Shown here one piece after another: positions 9,906-19,758 of a stretch of 64,000 nt of DNA. Numbering within the stretch: the first letter of the stretch is position 1; each line of letters opens with the position of its first letter. The notes beneath the pieces are model-generated. The model was given only the letters and a program-made list of their open reading frames with translations, did not search any database and was not told the DNA's origin. The DNA is taken from NCBI GenBank assembly GCA_964631945.1, contig CAZWAY010000009.1, positions 1 to 64,000 on the forward strand, written 5' to 3'. The DNA is from JABFRZ01 sp964631945 (lineage in GTDB: Bacteria > Planctomycetota > UBA1135 > GCA-002686595). The position numbers and the translations under genes are program-made.

Positions 9906-10861
9906 GGTCTGCGGCTCGGGGCCTTCAGCGACTTCAGGTAGGCGATCAGGGCGAGGATGTCGCTCTCGCCGATCTGGCCCTTGTAGCTCGGCATCAGCGG
10001 CTGGAAGCCCAGCGCCAGGCGCTTGGGCGGTTCGAGCAGCGACTCGCGCACGTAACGCTCGTCGAAGCGCACGGTCTGGCCATCCGACAGGGTCACGTCG
10101 GTGCCGAAGCGGCCCGCCAGATCCGGTCCGCGCGGTGGCCCGCTGGTGCTCGTGCCCGCTCCGACGGTGTGGCAGGTGTCGCAGCGCAGGTTCTGGAACA
10201 GCATCGTGCCGGCCTCGAGCGGGTTGCGCTCGGCCGGCCGGCCATCGAGCCAGGCCTGGTAGTCGGCCGGATCGAGCACGACCACGCTGCCGACCATGGC
10301 GGAGTGCTTGGTGCCGCAGTACTCGGCGCAGAACAGGTGGTAGACGCCGACCTTGGTGGGCGTGAACCACAGCGAGCTGTACATCCCCGGCAGCACGTCC
10401 TTCTTCACCCGGAAGGCCGGCACGAAGAACGAGTGGATCACGTCCTCGGAGATCATCGTGAGCGCGATCTTCTGGCCGAGCGGCACGTGCAGCTCGTTGA
10501 TCTCGCTCTGCCCCGTCGGGTGCTGGATCTTCCACATCCACTGCTTGCCGGTGACGTGGAAGCGCATGGCCTCGCCCGGCGGCGTCTGCGCGCGCAGGAA
10601 CAGGCGCGTGCCCCACGCGAAGGTGAACAGCACGATCACGAGCGGGATCCCGGTCCACAGGAGTTCGAGCGGCAGCGAGCCCTCGATCGGGGTGGCGAGG
10701 TGCCCGGGTCGGCGCCGGTAGCGCAGCGAGAAGAGCAGCAGCGCGGCCACGATCAGGAGCCCGAAGAACGCGCTGAGCCCGAGCAGGAACACGTACAGCG
10801 CGTCGACCGAGCCGCTCAGGCTCGAGGCGCTCTCCGGCCACAGCGAGAAGTTCTCGAACAT
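9902..10861 (-). CDS. coxB: Cytochrome c oxidase subunit II with fused cytochrome c domain (caa3-type)
   Basis: In this 319-aa protein two N-terminal helices are followed by the periplasmic cupredoxin domain with the CuA ligand pattern CAEYCGTKHSAM (about residues 180-190). A C-terminal cytochrome c domain carries the heme-binding motif CDTCH (about residue 230) and a Met-containing LMPSYKGQIGESDI tail. The fusion defines a caa3-type oxidase that takes electrons through its own cytochrome c. The CuA aromatic/acidic region (KQWMWKIQHPTG) is also present. The start ATG at 10861 lies eight bases after the SCO gene stop. The SCO protein encoded next door is the expected CuA metallochaperone. Confidence 0.93.
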   Translation of the reverse strand: MFENFSLWPESASSLSGSVDALYVFLLGLSAFFGLLIVAALLLFSLRYRRRPGHLATPIEGSLPLELLWTGIPLVIVLFTFAWGTRLFLRAQTPPGEAMRFHVTGKQWMWKIQHPTGQSEINELHVPLGQKIALTMISEDVIHSFFVPAFRVKKDVLPGMYSSLWFTPTKVGVYHLFCAEYCGTKHSAMVGSVVVLDPADYQAWLDGRPAERNPLEAGTMLFQNLRCDTCHTVGAGTSTSGPPRGPDLAGRFGTDVTLSDGQTVRFDERYVRESLLEPPKRLALGFQPLMPSYKGQIGESDILALIAYLKSLKAPSRRP

Positions 10862-10869
10862 GCCCAGGC

Positions 10870-11694
10870 CTAGCTCCGTTCCAGGACCACGCGCGCGGCG
10901 CGGCGCTCGCGCGCGAGCCAGCGCAGCACGAAGAAGGCGAGCAGCGCCAGGGTGGCGGCGCCCAGCAGGCGCACCAGCGTCAGGATCGCGAGGCCGTACT
11001 TGCCGCGCGTGGGGTCGTAGTGGAAGCAGCGCAGGAGCACCTGGTCGAGCGGGCTGCCGATCGTGCCGGCCGAGGCCTCGACCAGCGCCAGACGCAGGTC
11101 GCGCGGCGCGAACTCGACCCCGAACAGGATGCGCGAGACCACGCCGGCGGGCGTCAGCACCGTGACCCCGGCCGCGTGCGCCCACTCGTCGCGCTCGGGG
11201 ATGTAGCTGTACTCGAAGCCGACCGCGTCGGCCAGCGCGCGCACCTCGGTCTCGTGCCCCACCAGGAAGCGCCACGAGCGGGCCGCGGGATCGCCGGGCT
11301 CGAGGCCGTAGGCCGCGAGCGTGCTGGCGCGCTTGGCCGCGGCCAGCGCGGGCGTCTCGGCCGGGTCGATGCTGACCACCAGCACGTCGAAGTCGGTACC
11401 GGTGGTGAAGTCGACCGCGCGCAGGCCCTGTACCAGGCCCTCGAGCACGAGCCCGCACAGCATCGGGCACTCGTAGTAGACCAGCGCCAGGACGAGCGGA
11501 CGCTGGCCGAAGCACTCCGACAGCGCGAGTTCACGCCCTTCGTGGTCGGTGAAGCGCGCCGTGAGCGGCAGGCGCGCCCCGAGGGCCTGGCGCCATGCGA
11601 CCCTCGGCGCCTCGGGTCCGCCCATGATCTGGGCCGCGGCCGGCGCGTGCGCCAGGCCGAGCAGCAACCCGAGCCAGAGGAGGGCGCGCTTCAC
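10870..11694 (-). CDS. SCO1/SenC family copper chaperone with C-terminal membrane segment
   Basis: The 274-aa product starts at a GTG that overlaps the upstream stop (GTGA at 11691-11694). It has a cleavable signal sequence ending around APAAAQ, a thioredoxin-like SCO domain with the copper-binding pair in YYECPMLCG, the conserved VVSIDPAETP segment, and the distal His in EWAHAAGVTVL. A C-terminal transmembrane helix (about residues 240-262) ends in a basic tail. SCO proteins deliver copper to the CuA site of subunit II, and coxB follows directly. The spacing CxxxC plus a distal His is complete, so it should be functional. Confidence 0.88.
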   Translation of the reverse strand: MKRALLWLGLLLGLAHAPAAAQIMGGPEAPRVAWRQALGARLPLTARFTDHEGRELALSECFGQRPLVLALVYYECPMLCGLVLEGLVQGLRAVDFTTGTDFDVLVVSIDPAETPALAAAKRASTLAAYGLEPGDPAARSWRFLVGHETEVRALADAVGFEYSYIPERDEWAHAAGVTVLTPAGVVSRILFGVEFAPRDLRLALVEASAGTIGSPLDQVLLRCFHYDPTRGKYGLAILTLVRLLGAATLALLAFFVLRWLARERRAARVVLERS

Positions 11695-12089
11695 TTGGGC
11701 TCCTCCGTCCGCGCCGGCAGGCCTTCCTGCAGGGTCAGCTCGAGCGCGCGCTCGATCGGGATGCGCACGACCTGGTTGAGCGGGTCGATCCATTCGGTGG
11801 CCGTGAGCGTGCGCTCTTCCCAGGCGCGGTGCAGCTCGAGCTCACGCGCCGGCACGGCCTGCAGCGCCGGTCCCTCGGGCGCCAGGCGCAGCTCGCGCAC
11901 CGGGCTCGGGCGTTCTTCGCGCTCGAGTTCCTCGGCCACGTCCTCGCTCAGCCAGGCGCTGACCGCCAGCGAGACGGCCACCAGCAAGGCCAGGCCGAAG
12001 CCGAACAGGAGCAGCGGCCGCGCCTGGGCGTCGGAGTGCTCGTAGCCAGCCCGGCCCTCTCGGCCGTCGCGTGCGCGGGCGTGCGTCAC
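11691..12089 (-). CDS. Small membrane protein of the ACIII-caa3 operon, unknown
   Basis: A 132-aa protein with a GTG start fixed by a GTGA overlap with the actF stop. A short polar head with the motif YEHSDAQARP precedes one transmembrane helix (about residues 26-45). A charged stretch of about 80 residues follows, ending in a segment (TEWIDPLNQVVRIPIERALEL) that looks amphipathic and conserved in style. From memory, comparable single-helix proteins with a YExxDAxxRxL head occur in other ACIII operons as unnamed genes. Its tight coupling between actF and the SCO gene suggests a role in assembly or linkage of the ACIII-oxidase supercomplex; this is inference only. Confidence 0.7.
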   Translation of the reverse strand: MTHARARDGREGRAGYEHSDAQARPLLLFGFGLALLVAVSLAVSAWLSEDVAEELEREERPSPVRELRLAPEGPALQAVPARELELHRAWEERTLTATEWIDPLNQVVRIPIERALELTLQEGLPARTEEPK

Positions 12090-13261
12090 GACGAGGGTGC
12101 CTCCAGCTGGCCGAGCAACTTGGCGTCCTGCAGCGAGACCAGCGGTCGGCCGTGCAGGTTGCGCACGAACAGTCCGAGCCACAGCGCGCCGAGCGTCACG
12201 GGCGCCACGGCGTCGAGCCAGTGCGGCGCGAACGCGCCGGCGCGGAAGGACGGCGCGATCAGCCAGTAGAAATCGAGGAAGCGCAGCGCCAGCAGGGCGC
12301 CGGCCAGGACGGCCAGGCGGCGCGCGTTCTGCTTGGACGAGCGCACCAGCAGGATCGCGAGCGGCGCCGCGAAGTGGCAGGCCACCAGCAGGAGCGCCAG
12401 GCCCTGCCAGGCCGGCCCGATGCGCGTCAGGTACCAGGGCACCTCCTCCGGCAGGTTGCCCGACCAGATGATCAGGAACTGCGAGAACGAGACGTAGGCC
12501 CACAGCATCACGAAGGCCAGCAGCAGGTTGCCGAGGTCGTGGAAGTGACGCGGCGCCAGCCAGCGCGAGAAGGGCTCGTGCCGCGCCAGGAAGGCCGCCG
12601 CCAGGATCGCGAAGCACAGCGTCGAGAGTCCCTGGCCGACGATGAAGTGCACGCCGTAGATGGTCGAGAACCAGTGCGGCTCGAGCGACATGCCCCAGTC
12701 GAAGGCCGCGAAGCTCATGCTCAGCACGTAGGCTGCCAGGCCGAAGCCGCTGGCGGTCTTGAGCTTGCGCAGCGCCTTGAGCGAGAGCTTGCGGTCGTAG
12801 CGCTCGGACAGCTTGACCATGAACAGCGCCAGGCCGGCCCACAGCGCGAAGTACGCCAGCGCCCGCGCCAGGAAGAAGGGCACGTTCAGGTAGGCCGCCT
12901 TGTGCCGCAGGATCGGGTCGTGCGCGACCACGTCGGCGTGCGACCACTCGTAGAGCTCGTGCACGCCCAGCGCCACCGGCAGGAACAGGAGCGCCATGGC
13001 CGGCAGCGTGCGCATGCCCGCCTCGAGCAGGCGCCGGACGGCGAAGCCCCAGGCGCCGCCGGTCATGTTGTGCAGCATGACCAGCGCCAGCGAGCCGAGC
13101 GCGGGCGCCAGCACGTACAGGTAGGCCGTCAGCCAGGCCTGCAGGAAGCGCGGGCGGTCCAGGAAGAAACCCAGCACCAGCAACAGCCCGCCGCCGGCGG
13201 CCAGCGTGAAGGACACGCGTTGGACGCGCGCGAGCGCGGGGGCGACGGTGGGCGGGCTCAC
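12086..13261 (-). CDS. actF: Alternative complex III subunit ActF (membrane quinol-interacting subunit)
   Basis: The 391-aa protein has about ten transmembrane helices. It matches ActF, which in the ACIII structures pairs with ActC and resembles a shortened NrfD-type subunit. Typical segments are LVMLHNMTGGAWGF near the start, a loop WSHADVVAHDPIL, the segment SFAAFDWGMSLEPHW and, later, WAYVSFSQFLIIWSGNLPEE. The GTG start at 13261 overlaps the actE stop (GTGA), and the stop overlaps the following small gene. It has no cofactors of its own and contributes to the membrane arm, possibly proton handling. Confidence 0.88.
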   Translation of the reverse strand: MSPPTVAPALARVQRVSFTLAAGGGLLLVLGFFLDRPRFLQAWLTAYLYVLAPALGSLALVMLHNMTGGAWGFAVRRLLEAGMRTLPAMALLFLPVALGVHELYEWSHADVVAHDPILRHKAAYLNVPFFLARALAYFALWAGLALFMVKLSERYDRKLSLKALRKLKTASGFGLAAYVLSMSFAAFDWGMSLEPHWFSTIYGVHFIVGQGLSTLCFAILAAAFLARHEPFSRWLAPRHFHDLGNLLLAFVMLWAYVSFSQFLIIWSGNLPEEVPWYLTRIGPAWQGLALLLVACHFAAPLAILLVRSSKQNARRLAVLAGALLALRFLDFYWLIAPSFRAGAFAPHWLDAVAPVTLGALWLGLFVRNLHGRPLVSLQDAKLLGQLEAPSS

Positions 13262-13830
13262 TTGGCGGCCTCCGCCAGCAGGCGCGCCCGCGCCGCTTCG
13301 GACACGTCGGCCAGGGTCGCGTTCTGGCTGCGCTGCAGCGCGCGCAGGTAGGCCACGATGGCCCAGCGGTCGGCCGGCGCGATGCGGTCCGAGAGGTCGT
13401 ACATGGCCCCGAAGCCGCGCGTGATCACGTCGAAGAAGTAGCCGGGCGGGGCCTGGCGCAGGCGCTCGATGTGGAAGCTCGGCGGCTGCTTCAGGCCGCG
13501 CTTGACCACGATGCCCTGACCCGTGCCGGCGCGGTCGTGGCAAGCCGAGCAAAAGGCGTCGTAGCGCTCGCGCCCGCGTTCGAGCGTCGCGCGCGTGACC
13601 GGCGCGGGGAAGCGCGTGGCCAGCTCGCCATCGAGACGGCCCTCCAGGAAGAAGGCGTCGTACTCGCGCTCGCCGCGCGCGACCGTGCCGGGCACGCGCG
13701 GGCGCGAGGCGCGTCCGTCGGCGAACAGCGGGCTGGCCTCGAGCGGCTCGAAGCGCGGCTGGTCGTGCATGTCCTGGCGGCAGGAAGGGCCCGCGAGCGC
13801 CAGCACCAGGACGAGGACGAGGCGTCTCAC
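13258..13830 (-). CDS. actE: Alternative complex III subunit ActE, monoheme cytochrome c lipoprotein
   Basis: A 190-aa protein with a hydrophobic signal ending in LAGPSCRQD, a probable lipoprotein site. One heme-binding CSACH lies at about residue 95, in the context RYDAFCSACHDRAG, and IVAYLRALQRSQNA forms the usual last cytochrome c helix. ActE is the periplasmic monoheme subunit that passes electrons from the ActA/ActB hemes and clusters toward the terminal oxidase. An axial Met is available in GFGAMYDLSDRI. The GTG start at 13830 overlaps the actD stop. Confidence 0.88.
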   Translation of the reverse strand: MRRLVLVLVLALAGPSCRQDMHDQPRFEPLEASPLFADGRASRPRVPGTVARGEREYDAFFLEGRLDGELATRFPAPVTRATLERGRERYDAFCSACHDRAGTGQGIVVKRGLKQPPSFHIERLRQAPPGYFFDVITRGFGAMYDLSDRIAPADRWAIVAYLRALQRSQNATLADVSEAARARLLAEAAK

Positions 13831-14374
13831 GGGTGCGGCACCTCCTGGACCGAGAGCGCCTTGGTCGAGCGCAGCGTGGTCAGGGCCAGGTCCGCGTCGA
13901 AGCGCGGGTCGTAGTGCAGCACCAGCAGGAAGAAGCGGTTGCGGCTGGCGAGCTCGAAGTTCGGCGCGCTGAAGACCGGGTGGTGCGGGCGCGGCAGGCC
14001 GTTCAGCGCCAGCATCCCGAACACCGCCGTCAAGGCCGCGAACAGGATCGTGAGCTCGAACGTGACCGGGATGAAGGACGGCCAGGAGTTCAGCGGCCGG
14101 CCGCCGACGTTGCTCGGGTAGTGCACGACCGCGGCGTAGTACTGCAGGCCGAAGCCCACGCACGCCCCCAGGATGCCGCCGCCGAGCACGTACTTCGGCA
14201 GGTCGTTCTGCTGGCCGAGCGCGTGGCTGACCTCGTGCATCGGCAGTGGCGTGTAGGCCTCCAGCTTGCTGAAGCCCTGCAGCTGCGCGCGCGCGATGCC
14301 GACCAGCAGCGCCTCGCCGCTGGCGTACTCGGCCAGCACGCCGAAGCAGCGCTGTGCGTGCTTGTGCGGCGCGC

Positions 14375-14378
<4 letters not shown>
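13827..14378 (-). CDS. actD: Alternative complex III subunit ActD
   Basis: The 183-aa product has a cytoplasmic N-terminal domain of about 80 residues (CFGVLAEYASGEALL, then EAYTPLPMHEVSHAL), then two transmembrane helices and a C-terminal cytoplasmic strand with LHYDPRFDADLA. This matches ActD (DUF3341 family), which anchors the complex and has no redox cofactor. It lies between actC and actE, as in other ACIII operons, with GTGA overlaps on both sides; the GTG at 14378 is therefore the start. Confidence 0.88.
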
Positions 14379-15763
<1,385 letters not shown>

Positions 15764-15767
15764 CGCC

Positions 15768-18700
15768 TCACCCGAGCTCGGGGTTGGGGTTGCGCAGGCG
15801 GCCCAGGTAGGTCGTGCGCGGGCGCGTGCCGAGCTCGGCCAGCAGGCCGTAGTGGTGCGGCTCGGCGCGCAGCTTGCTGATCGCGCTGGCCGGGTCGTTG
15901 ATGTCGCCGAAGGTGATCGCGCGCGTCGGGCACACGGCCTGGCAGGCCGTCACGATCTCGCCGTCGCGGATCGCGCGGTCCTCCTTCTTGGCCTGGATGC
16001 GCGCCTGGCTGATGCGCTGCACGCAGTAGGTGCACTTCTCCATCACGCCGCGCGTGCGCACGCTCACGTCCGGGTTGCGCCCCAGCTTGAGCGACTCGGT
16101 GGTCTGGTCGGCGTAGGCCAGGAAGTTGAAGCGCCGCACCTTGTAGGGGCAGTTGTTCGAGCAGTAGCGCGTGCCGATGCAGCGGTTGTAGACCATCTCG
16201 TTCAGGCCCTCGTCGCTGTGCACCGTCGCGCCGACCGGACAGACCGTCTCGCAGGGCGCGTTCTCGCAGTGCATGCAGGGCACCGGCTGGTGCACGACCT
16301 GCACGCGCTCCTCGCCGTGCTCCTCCGACCCGCCACCCTCGAAGTAGCGATCGATGCGGATCCAGTGCATCTCGCGGCCGTTCTGGACCTCGCTCTTGCC
16401 GACCACCGGGATGTTGTTCTCGGCCTGGCACGCCAGCATGCAGGCGTTGCAGCCCAGGCACGCGTTGAGGTCGATCACCAGGCCCCAGGCGTTGCCTTCG
16501 TAGGGGAAGCCGGGATAGAGCGAGGGCGGCTGCAGCACGTCGTGGGGCGAGACGTGCTGGCCCGCGAAGGCCAGCTTGCCGGAGGCCTTGAAGCGCTCGA
16601 AGGTGGCCACGCGCGCCAGGTTGCGGTGCTCCTGCTCGGGATGCTTCTGGACCGTCGCGAGCGCCTGGCGCGCGCCGGTCTTCTCGACCCGCACGCCGCC
16701 CAGGCGCCAGGGCGCCGTGCTCGTGCGCAACGCGTAGGCGTCGCAGCCGACGCCCGTGCCGAGCGCGCCCGCCTGCCGGCGCCCGTAGCCGAGCGACAGC
16801 GTGAAGACCCCCTCGGCATGGCCGGGCACGATCCACACGGGCGCGCGCAGGCTGCGCCCGCCGGCCTCGAGCTGGACGACGTCGCCGGCCTCGAGCGCGA
16901 GCTCCTGGGCCGTGCGCGCCGCGAGCAGCGCCGCGTTCTCCCACACCAGGCGCGTGAGCGGGCGCGGCAGCTCCTGCAGCCAGGCGTTGTTGGCGAAGCG
17001 TCCGTCGAACACGCTCGCGTCGGCGCACAGCGCGAGCTCGAACCCGGGCGCCGGCGCGGGCGCCGGGCCGAAATCGAGCTCGGCCCGCGGCGCCACGTCC
17101 AGCGCGGGGAAGGCCGTGCCGGCCACGACTCCGTCGTGCAGGGCCGTGCGCCAGAAGCGCTCGAATTCGGCGCCCGTCTTGCCGCTGGCGCTCTCCCAGT
17201 GGGCGCGCAACAGCTGGTAGGCGCTCTTCTCGCCCTCGCCCGTCAGCCAGGCCAGGAGCTCGTGCACGCTCTTCGCGCCGCCCGCCTCGTACAGCGGCGC
17301 GATCAGGGGCTGCACCAGCGAGGCCGTACCGTCGTGCGCGCGCGCGTCGCTCCAGCTCTCGAGGAAGTGCGTCTCGGGGATGTGCCAGTGGCACAGGGCC
17401 GAGGTCTCGTCCACGTGCGCGGCGAGGTGCACGCGGAAGGGCACCTCCGCCAGCGCGCGCGCGAAGTCGAGCTCGGCCGGCGCGTCGTAGGCCGGGTTGC
17501 CGCCCAGCATGACCAGCGTGTCGATGCGGCGCGCGCGCAGGTCCTCGGCCAGCTGGCGGATCGAGGCCGAGTCCGACTCGCTGCTGCTGTCGAGCGGCAG
17601 CGTGTACTCGACCGTCGCACCCGCGTTGCGCAGGCGGTGGTTCATCCAGTGCGCCAGGGCGTGCACGGCCGGGTCCGCGCCCTCGCCGGCCAGCACCAGG
17701 CTGGCGCCGGTGCGCGCGCGCAGGTCCTTGGCGGCGGCGCGCACGAAGCGCTGCAGGCGTTCGTCGAGCGCCGGCGCCTCCAGCTCGAGCCCGAGCTCCT
17801 TCGCCAGCGCGCGCGCGAAGCCCTCGAGCTCGGACGGCCGCAGGCTGGCGCGCTCGTCGGCCATCGCGCCCGTGACGGTCAGCGCGCTCTCGAAGGCGTA
17901 CAGCCGGTTCATCTCGGCCGCCCACGAGCGGCCCGCGCGCGCCCTGGCGAAGTCGCGCGCGTAGCGCACGTGGCCCGGACCGGTGGCCAGGAAATCGGCC
18001 TCCAGCGCGACCACGACCTTGGCCTTCTCGAGGGCGTAGCGCGCCTGCACGTCGCGTCCGAAGGCGAGCTCGGCTCCGGCACGGGCGTGGTCGCGGTGCA
18101 AGGGCGTCCAGCGGTAGCTGCGCAGGCGCTTGTAGCGCGCCTGCAGCTGGCCCAGCTGGCGCGCGAGGAAGGGCGAGCGCTCGCCGCCCACCAGCACGGC
18201 CAGGCCCTCGCCCTGGTGCGCGGCGATGCCCTCCAGGCGCCCGGCGAGCTCGCCGGTGAAGGCGTTCCAGGTGCCGATCTGTCCGGCGCGCAGGCACGAG
18301 TGCGAGCGGTCGGGGTCGTACAGCGACAGGATCGCGGCCTGCGCCTGCGCGTCGGTCGCGCCGAGGCTCGAGGGGTGTTCCGGGTTGCCCTCGATCTTGG
18401 TCGGGCGGCCCATGTGGCTCTCGACCAGCACGCCGGTGGCGCTGCCGCCCAGCGCGAAGGCCGTGGCGAAGTACAGCGGCTTGCCCGGCACGAGGTACTC
18501 GGGCGCGCGCGCGAAGGGCAGGATCCTCTCGTCCGGCTGGCGCGTGCAGGCCGCGAGGCCCATCACGCCCAGCGAGGCGCCCATCAGGCGCAACAGCTCG
18601 CGCCGCCCCAAGTTGTCTCCAGCCGGCCCCGGTCCGGAACGCGCGAAGAGCGCCGGGAACTCCCGTTCCAGGAGCCCGCGCAGCGCGGGCTCGGCCGCCA

Positions 18701-18812
18701 GCCGGTCGAGTTCGCGCCAGAAGTCCGCCCCGCGTACGCCCGCCAGGCGCGCGCGCAGCTCGGCGGCCTCGGGCGCCTCCAGCGGGCGCGCGCGTTCGAG
18801 TTCGAGGCTCAT
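15768..18812 (-). CDS. actB: Alternative complex III subunit ActB (fused molybdopterin-type and four-cluster ferredoxin domains)
   Basis: At 1,014 aa it begins with a Tat-type signal GRRELLRLMGASLGVMGL (about residues 69-86) and a possible lipidation Cys in LAACT. Residues about 95-740 resemble a molybdopterin oxidoreductase that in ACIII has lost its cofactor. Residues from about 775 carry the NrfC/HybA-like ferredoxin: CLGCNACMLAC, CMHCENAPCETVCP, CIGTRYCSNNCP and CTYC...CQAVCP, enough for three [4Fe-4S] clusters and one [3Fe-4S]. It is the periplasm-exposed electron relay from ActC to ActA and ActE. The ATG overlaps the actA stop (ATGA at 18809-18812). Confidence 0.94.
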   Translation of the reverse strand: MSLELERARPLEAPEAAELRARLAGVRGADFWRELDRLAAEPALRGLLEREFPALFARSGPGPAGDNLGRRELLRLMGASLGVMGLAACTRQPDERILPFARAPEYLVPGKPLYFATAFALGGSATGVLVESHMGRPTKIEGNPEHPSSLGATDAQAQAAILSLYDPDRSHSCLRAGQIGTWNAFTGELAGRLEGIAAHQGEGLAVLVGGERSPFLARQLGQLQARYKRLRSYRWTPLHRDHARAGAELAFGRDVQARYALEKAKVVVALEADFLATGPGHVRYARDFARARAGRSWAAEMNRLYAFESALTVTGAMADERASLRPSELEGFARALAKELGLELEAPALDERLQRFVRAAAKDLRARTGASLVLAGEGADPAVHALAHWMNHRLRNAGATVEYTLPLDSSSESDSASIRQLAEDLRARRIDTLVMLGGNPAYDAPAELDFARALAEVPFRVHLAAHVDETSALCHWHIPETHFLESWSDARAHDGTASLVQPLIAPLYEAGGAKSVHELLAWLTGEGEKSAYQLLRAHWESASGKTGAEFERFWRTALHDGVVAGTAFPALDVAPRAELDFGPAPAPAPGFELALCADASVFDGRFANNAWLQELPRPLTRLVWENAALLAARTAQELALEAGDVVQLEAGGRSLRAPVWIVPGHAEGVFTLSLGYGRRQAGALGTGVGCDAYALRTSTAPWRLGGVRVEKTGARQALATVQKHPEQEHRNLARVATFERFKASGKLAFAGQHVSPHDVLQPPSLYPGFPYEGNAWGLVIDLNACLGCNACMLACQAENNIPVVGKSEVQNGREMHWIRIDRYFEGGGSEEHGEERVQVVHQPVPCMHCENAPCETVCPVGATVHSDEGLNEMVYNRCIGTRYCSNNCPYKVRRFNFLAYADQTTESLKLGRNPDVSVRTRGVMEKCTYCVQRISQARIQAKKEDRAIRDGEIVTACQAVCPTRAITFGDINDPASAISKLRAEPHHYGLLAELGTRPRTTYLGRLRNPNPELG

Positions 18813-19459
18813 CGGTGGCAGGTCGAGCAGTTGGTCATGCTCTGCAGGTGGTACTCGCTGGCGAGGGCGGCGCGCTCCGTGCTCGAGAGCGAGCCCGGCT
18901 CCCAGTCCACGTCGAAGACGCGCGCGCGCGGGCGCACGTTCGCGGCCGGATCGCGGTGGCACGCCAGGCACCAGTCCATGTTCAGCGACTGCGTGCGCCA
19001 CATCAGCGGCATCTCGTCCACCTGGCCGTGGCAGGTCGTGCAGCCGATGCCCTTCTTCACGTGGATCGAGTGGTCGAAGTAGGCGAAGTCCGGCAGGTCG
19101 TGCACGCGCGTCCAGGGGATCGGGAGGTCGCTCCGGTAGCTCGCGCGCACCGGCTCCAGGATGGGCGCGTCCTTCCACACCATCGAGTGGCAGCCCATGC
19201 AGGTCTTGGTGGGCGGGATGCCGGCGAAGGCCGATTCCTCCACGCTCGAGTGGCAGAAGCGACAGTCGAGTCCCAGGCCCTGCACGTGATGCTTGTGGCT
19301 GAAGGGCACCGGCTGCTCGCGCGCCACGTCGACCTGCGTGTTGTAGGGCGAGCGCAGCAGCGTGTCCCAGGCCCACACCCCGGCCCCGAGGAAGAACACC
19401 GCGCCGAAGATCGAGACCTTCGAGAGGGTGTTGAAGCTCGGGTGGAAGATCTGGGCCAT
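18809..19459 (-). CDS. actA: Alternative complex III subunit ActA, pentaheme cytochrome c
   Basis: A 216-aa protein with an N-terminal uncleaved membrane helix (residues about 15-32) and five CxxCH motifs (CRFCH, CMGCH, CTTCH, CLACH, CSTCH), the last at the very C-terminus. The distal His residues of SHKHH and FDHSIHV can serve as axial ligands. ActA is the periplasmic pentaheme subunit of alternative complex III, the quinol:cytochrome c oxidoreductase that replaces bc1. It is the first gene of the 12-gene operon, so the promoter should lie between 19460 and 19758. I see no strong ribosome-binding site before the ATG. Confidence 0.93.
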   Translation of the reverse strand: MAQIFHPSFNTLSKVSIFGAVFFLGAGVWAWDTLLRSPYNTQVDVAREQPVPFSHKHHVQGLGLDCRFCHSSVEESAFAGIPPTKTCMGCHSMVWKDAPILEPVRASYRSDLPIPWTRVHDLPDFAYFDHSIHVKKGIGCTTCHGQVDEMPLMWRTQSLNMDWCLACHRDPAANVRPRARVFDVDWEPGSLSSTERAALASEYHLQSMTNCSTCHR

Positions 19460-19758
19460 GGCCGGGCGACGGGACGATTTCTCGACGCTCGCACGGCTCG
19501 CGAGCGGTGGCGGCAGGATCCTAGGAGCGTGGCGCGACGCAGTCGAGGCTCCGCTTCCATGCCGCGACCGCCGCGCCGTCCGTCCGATCCGACCGATTCG
19601 GCGCGCCCGCGTCGTCGCACCTCCGCGCCGACGCTCTCACGCGCGCGGCAGCTTCTCCAGCCGGTCCGCGTCAGTGCGTCGGGCGCGGCGCGGACTCCGC
19701 CGGTTGCGGCGGCGGTCGAAGCGGTCGCTGCAGAACATCAGGGCGGCCGGCCAGCACC
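19460..19758. other. Non-coding stretch upstream of the act-cox operon
   Basis: About 300 bases separate actA from the DNA glycosylase stop. There is no convincing gene and no clear -35/-10 pair in the minus orientation. The only local symmetry is AGGATCCT followed by CCTAGG-like bases around 19525. The operon promoter is presumably here but cannot be pinned down by eye. Confidence 0.4.
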
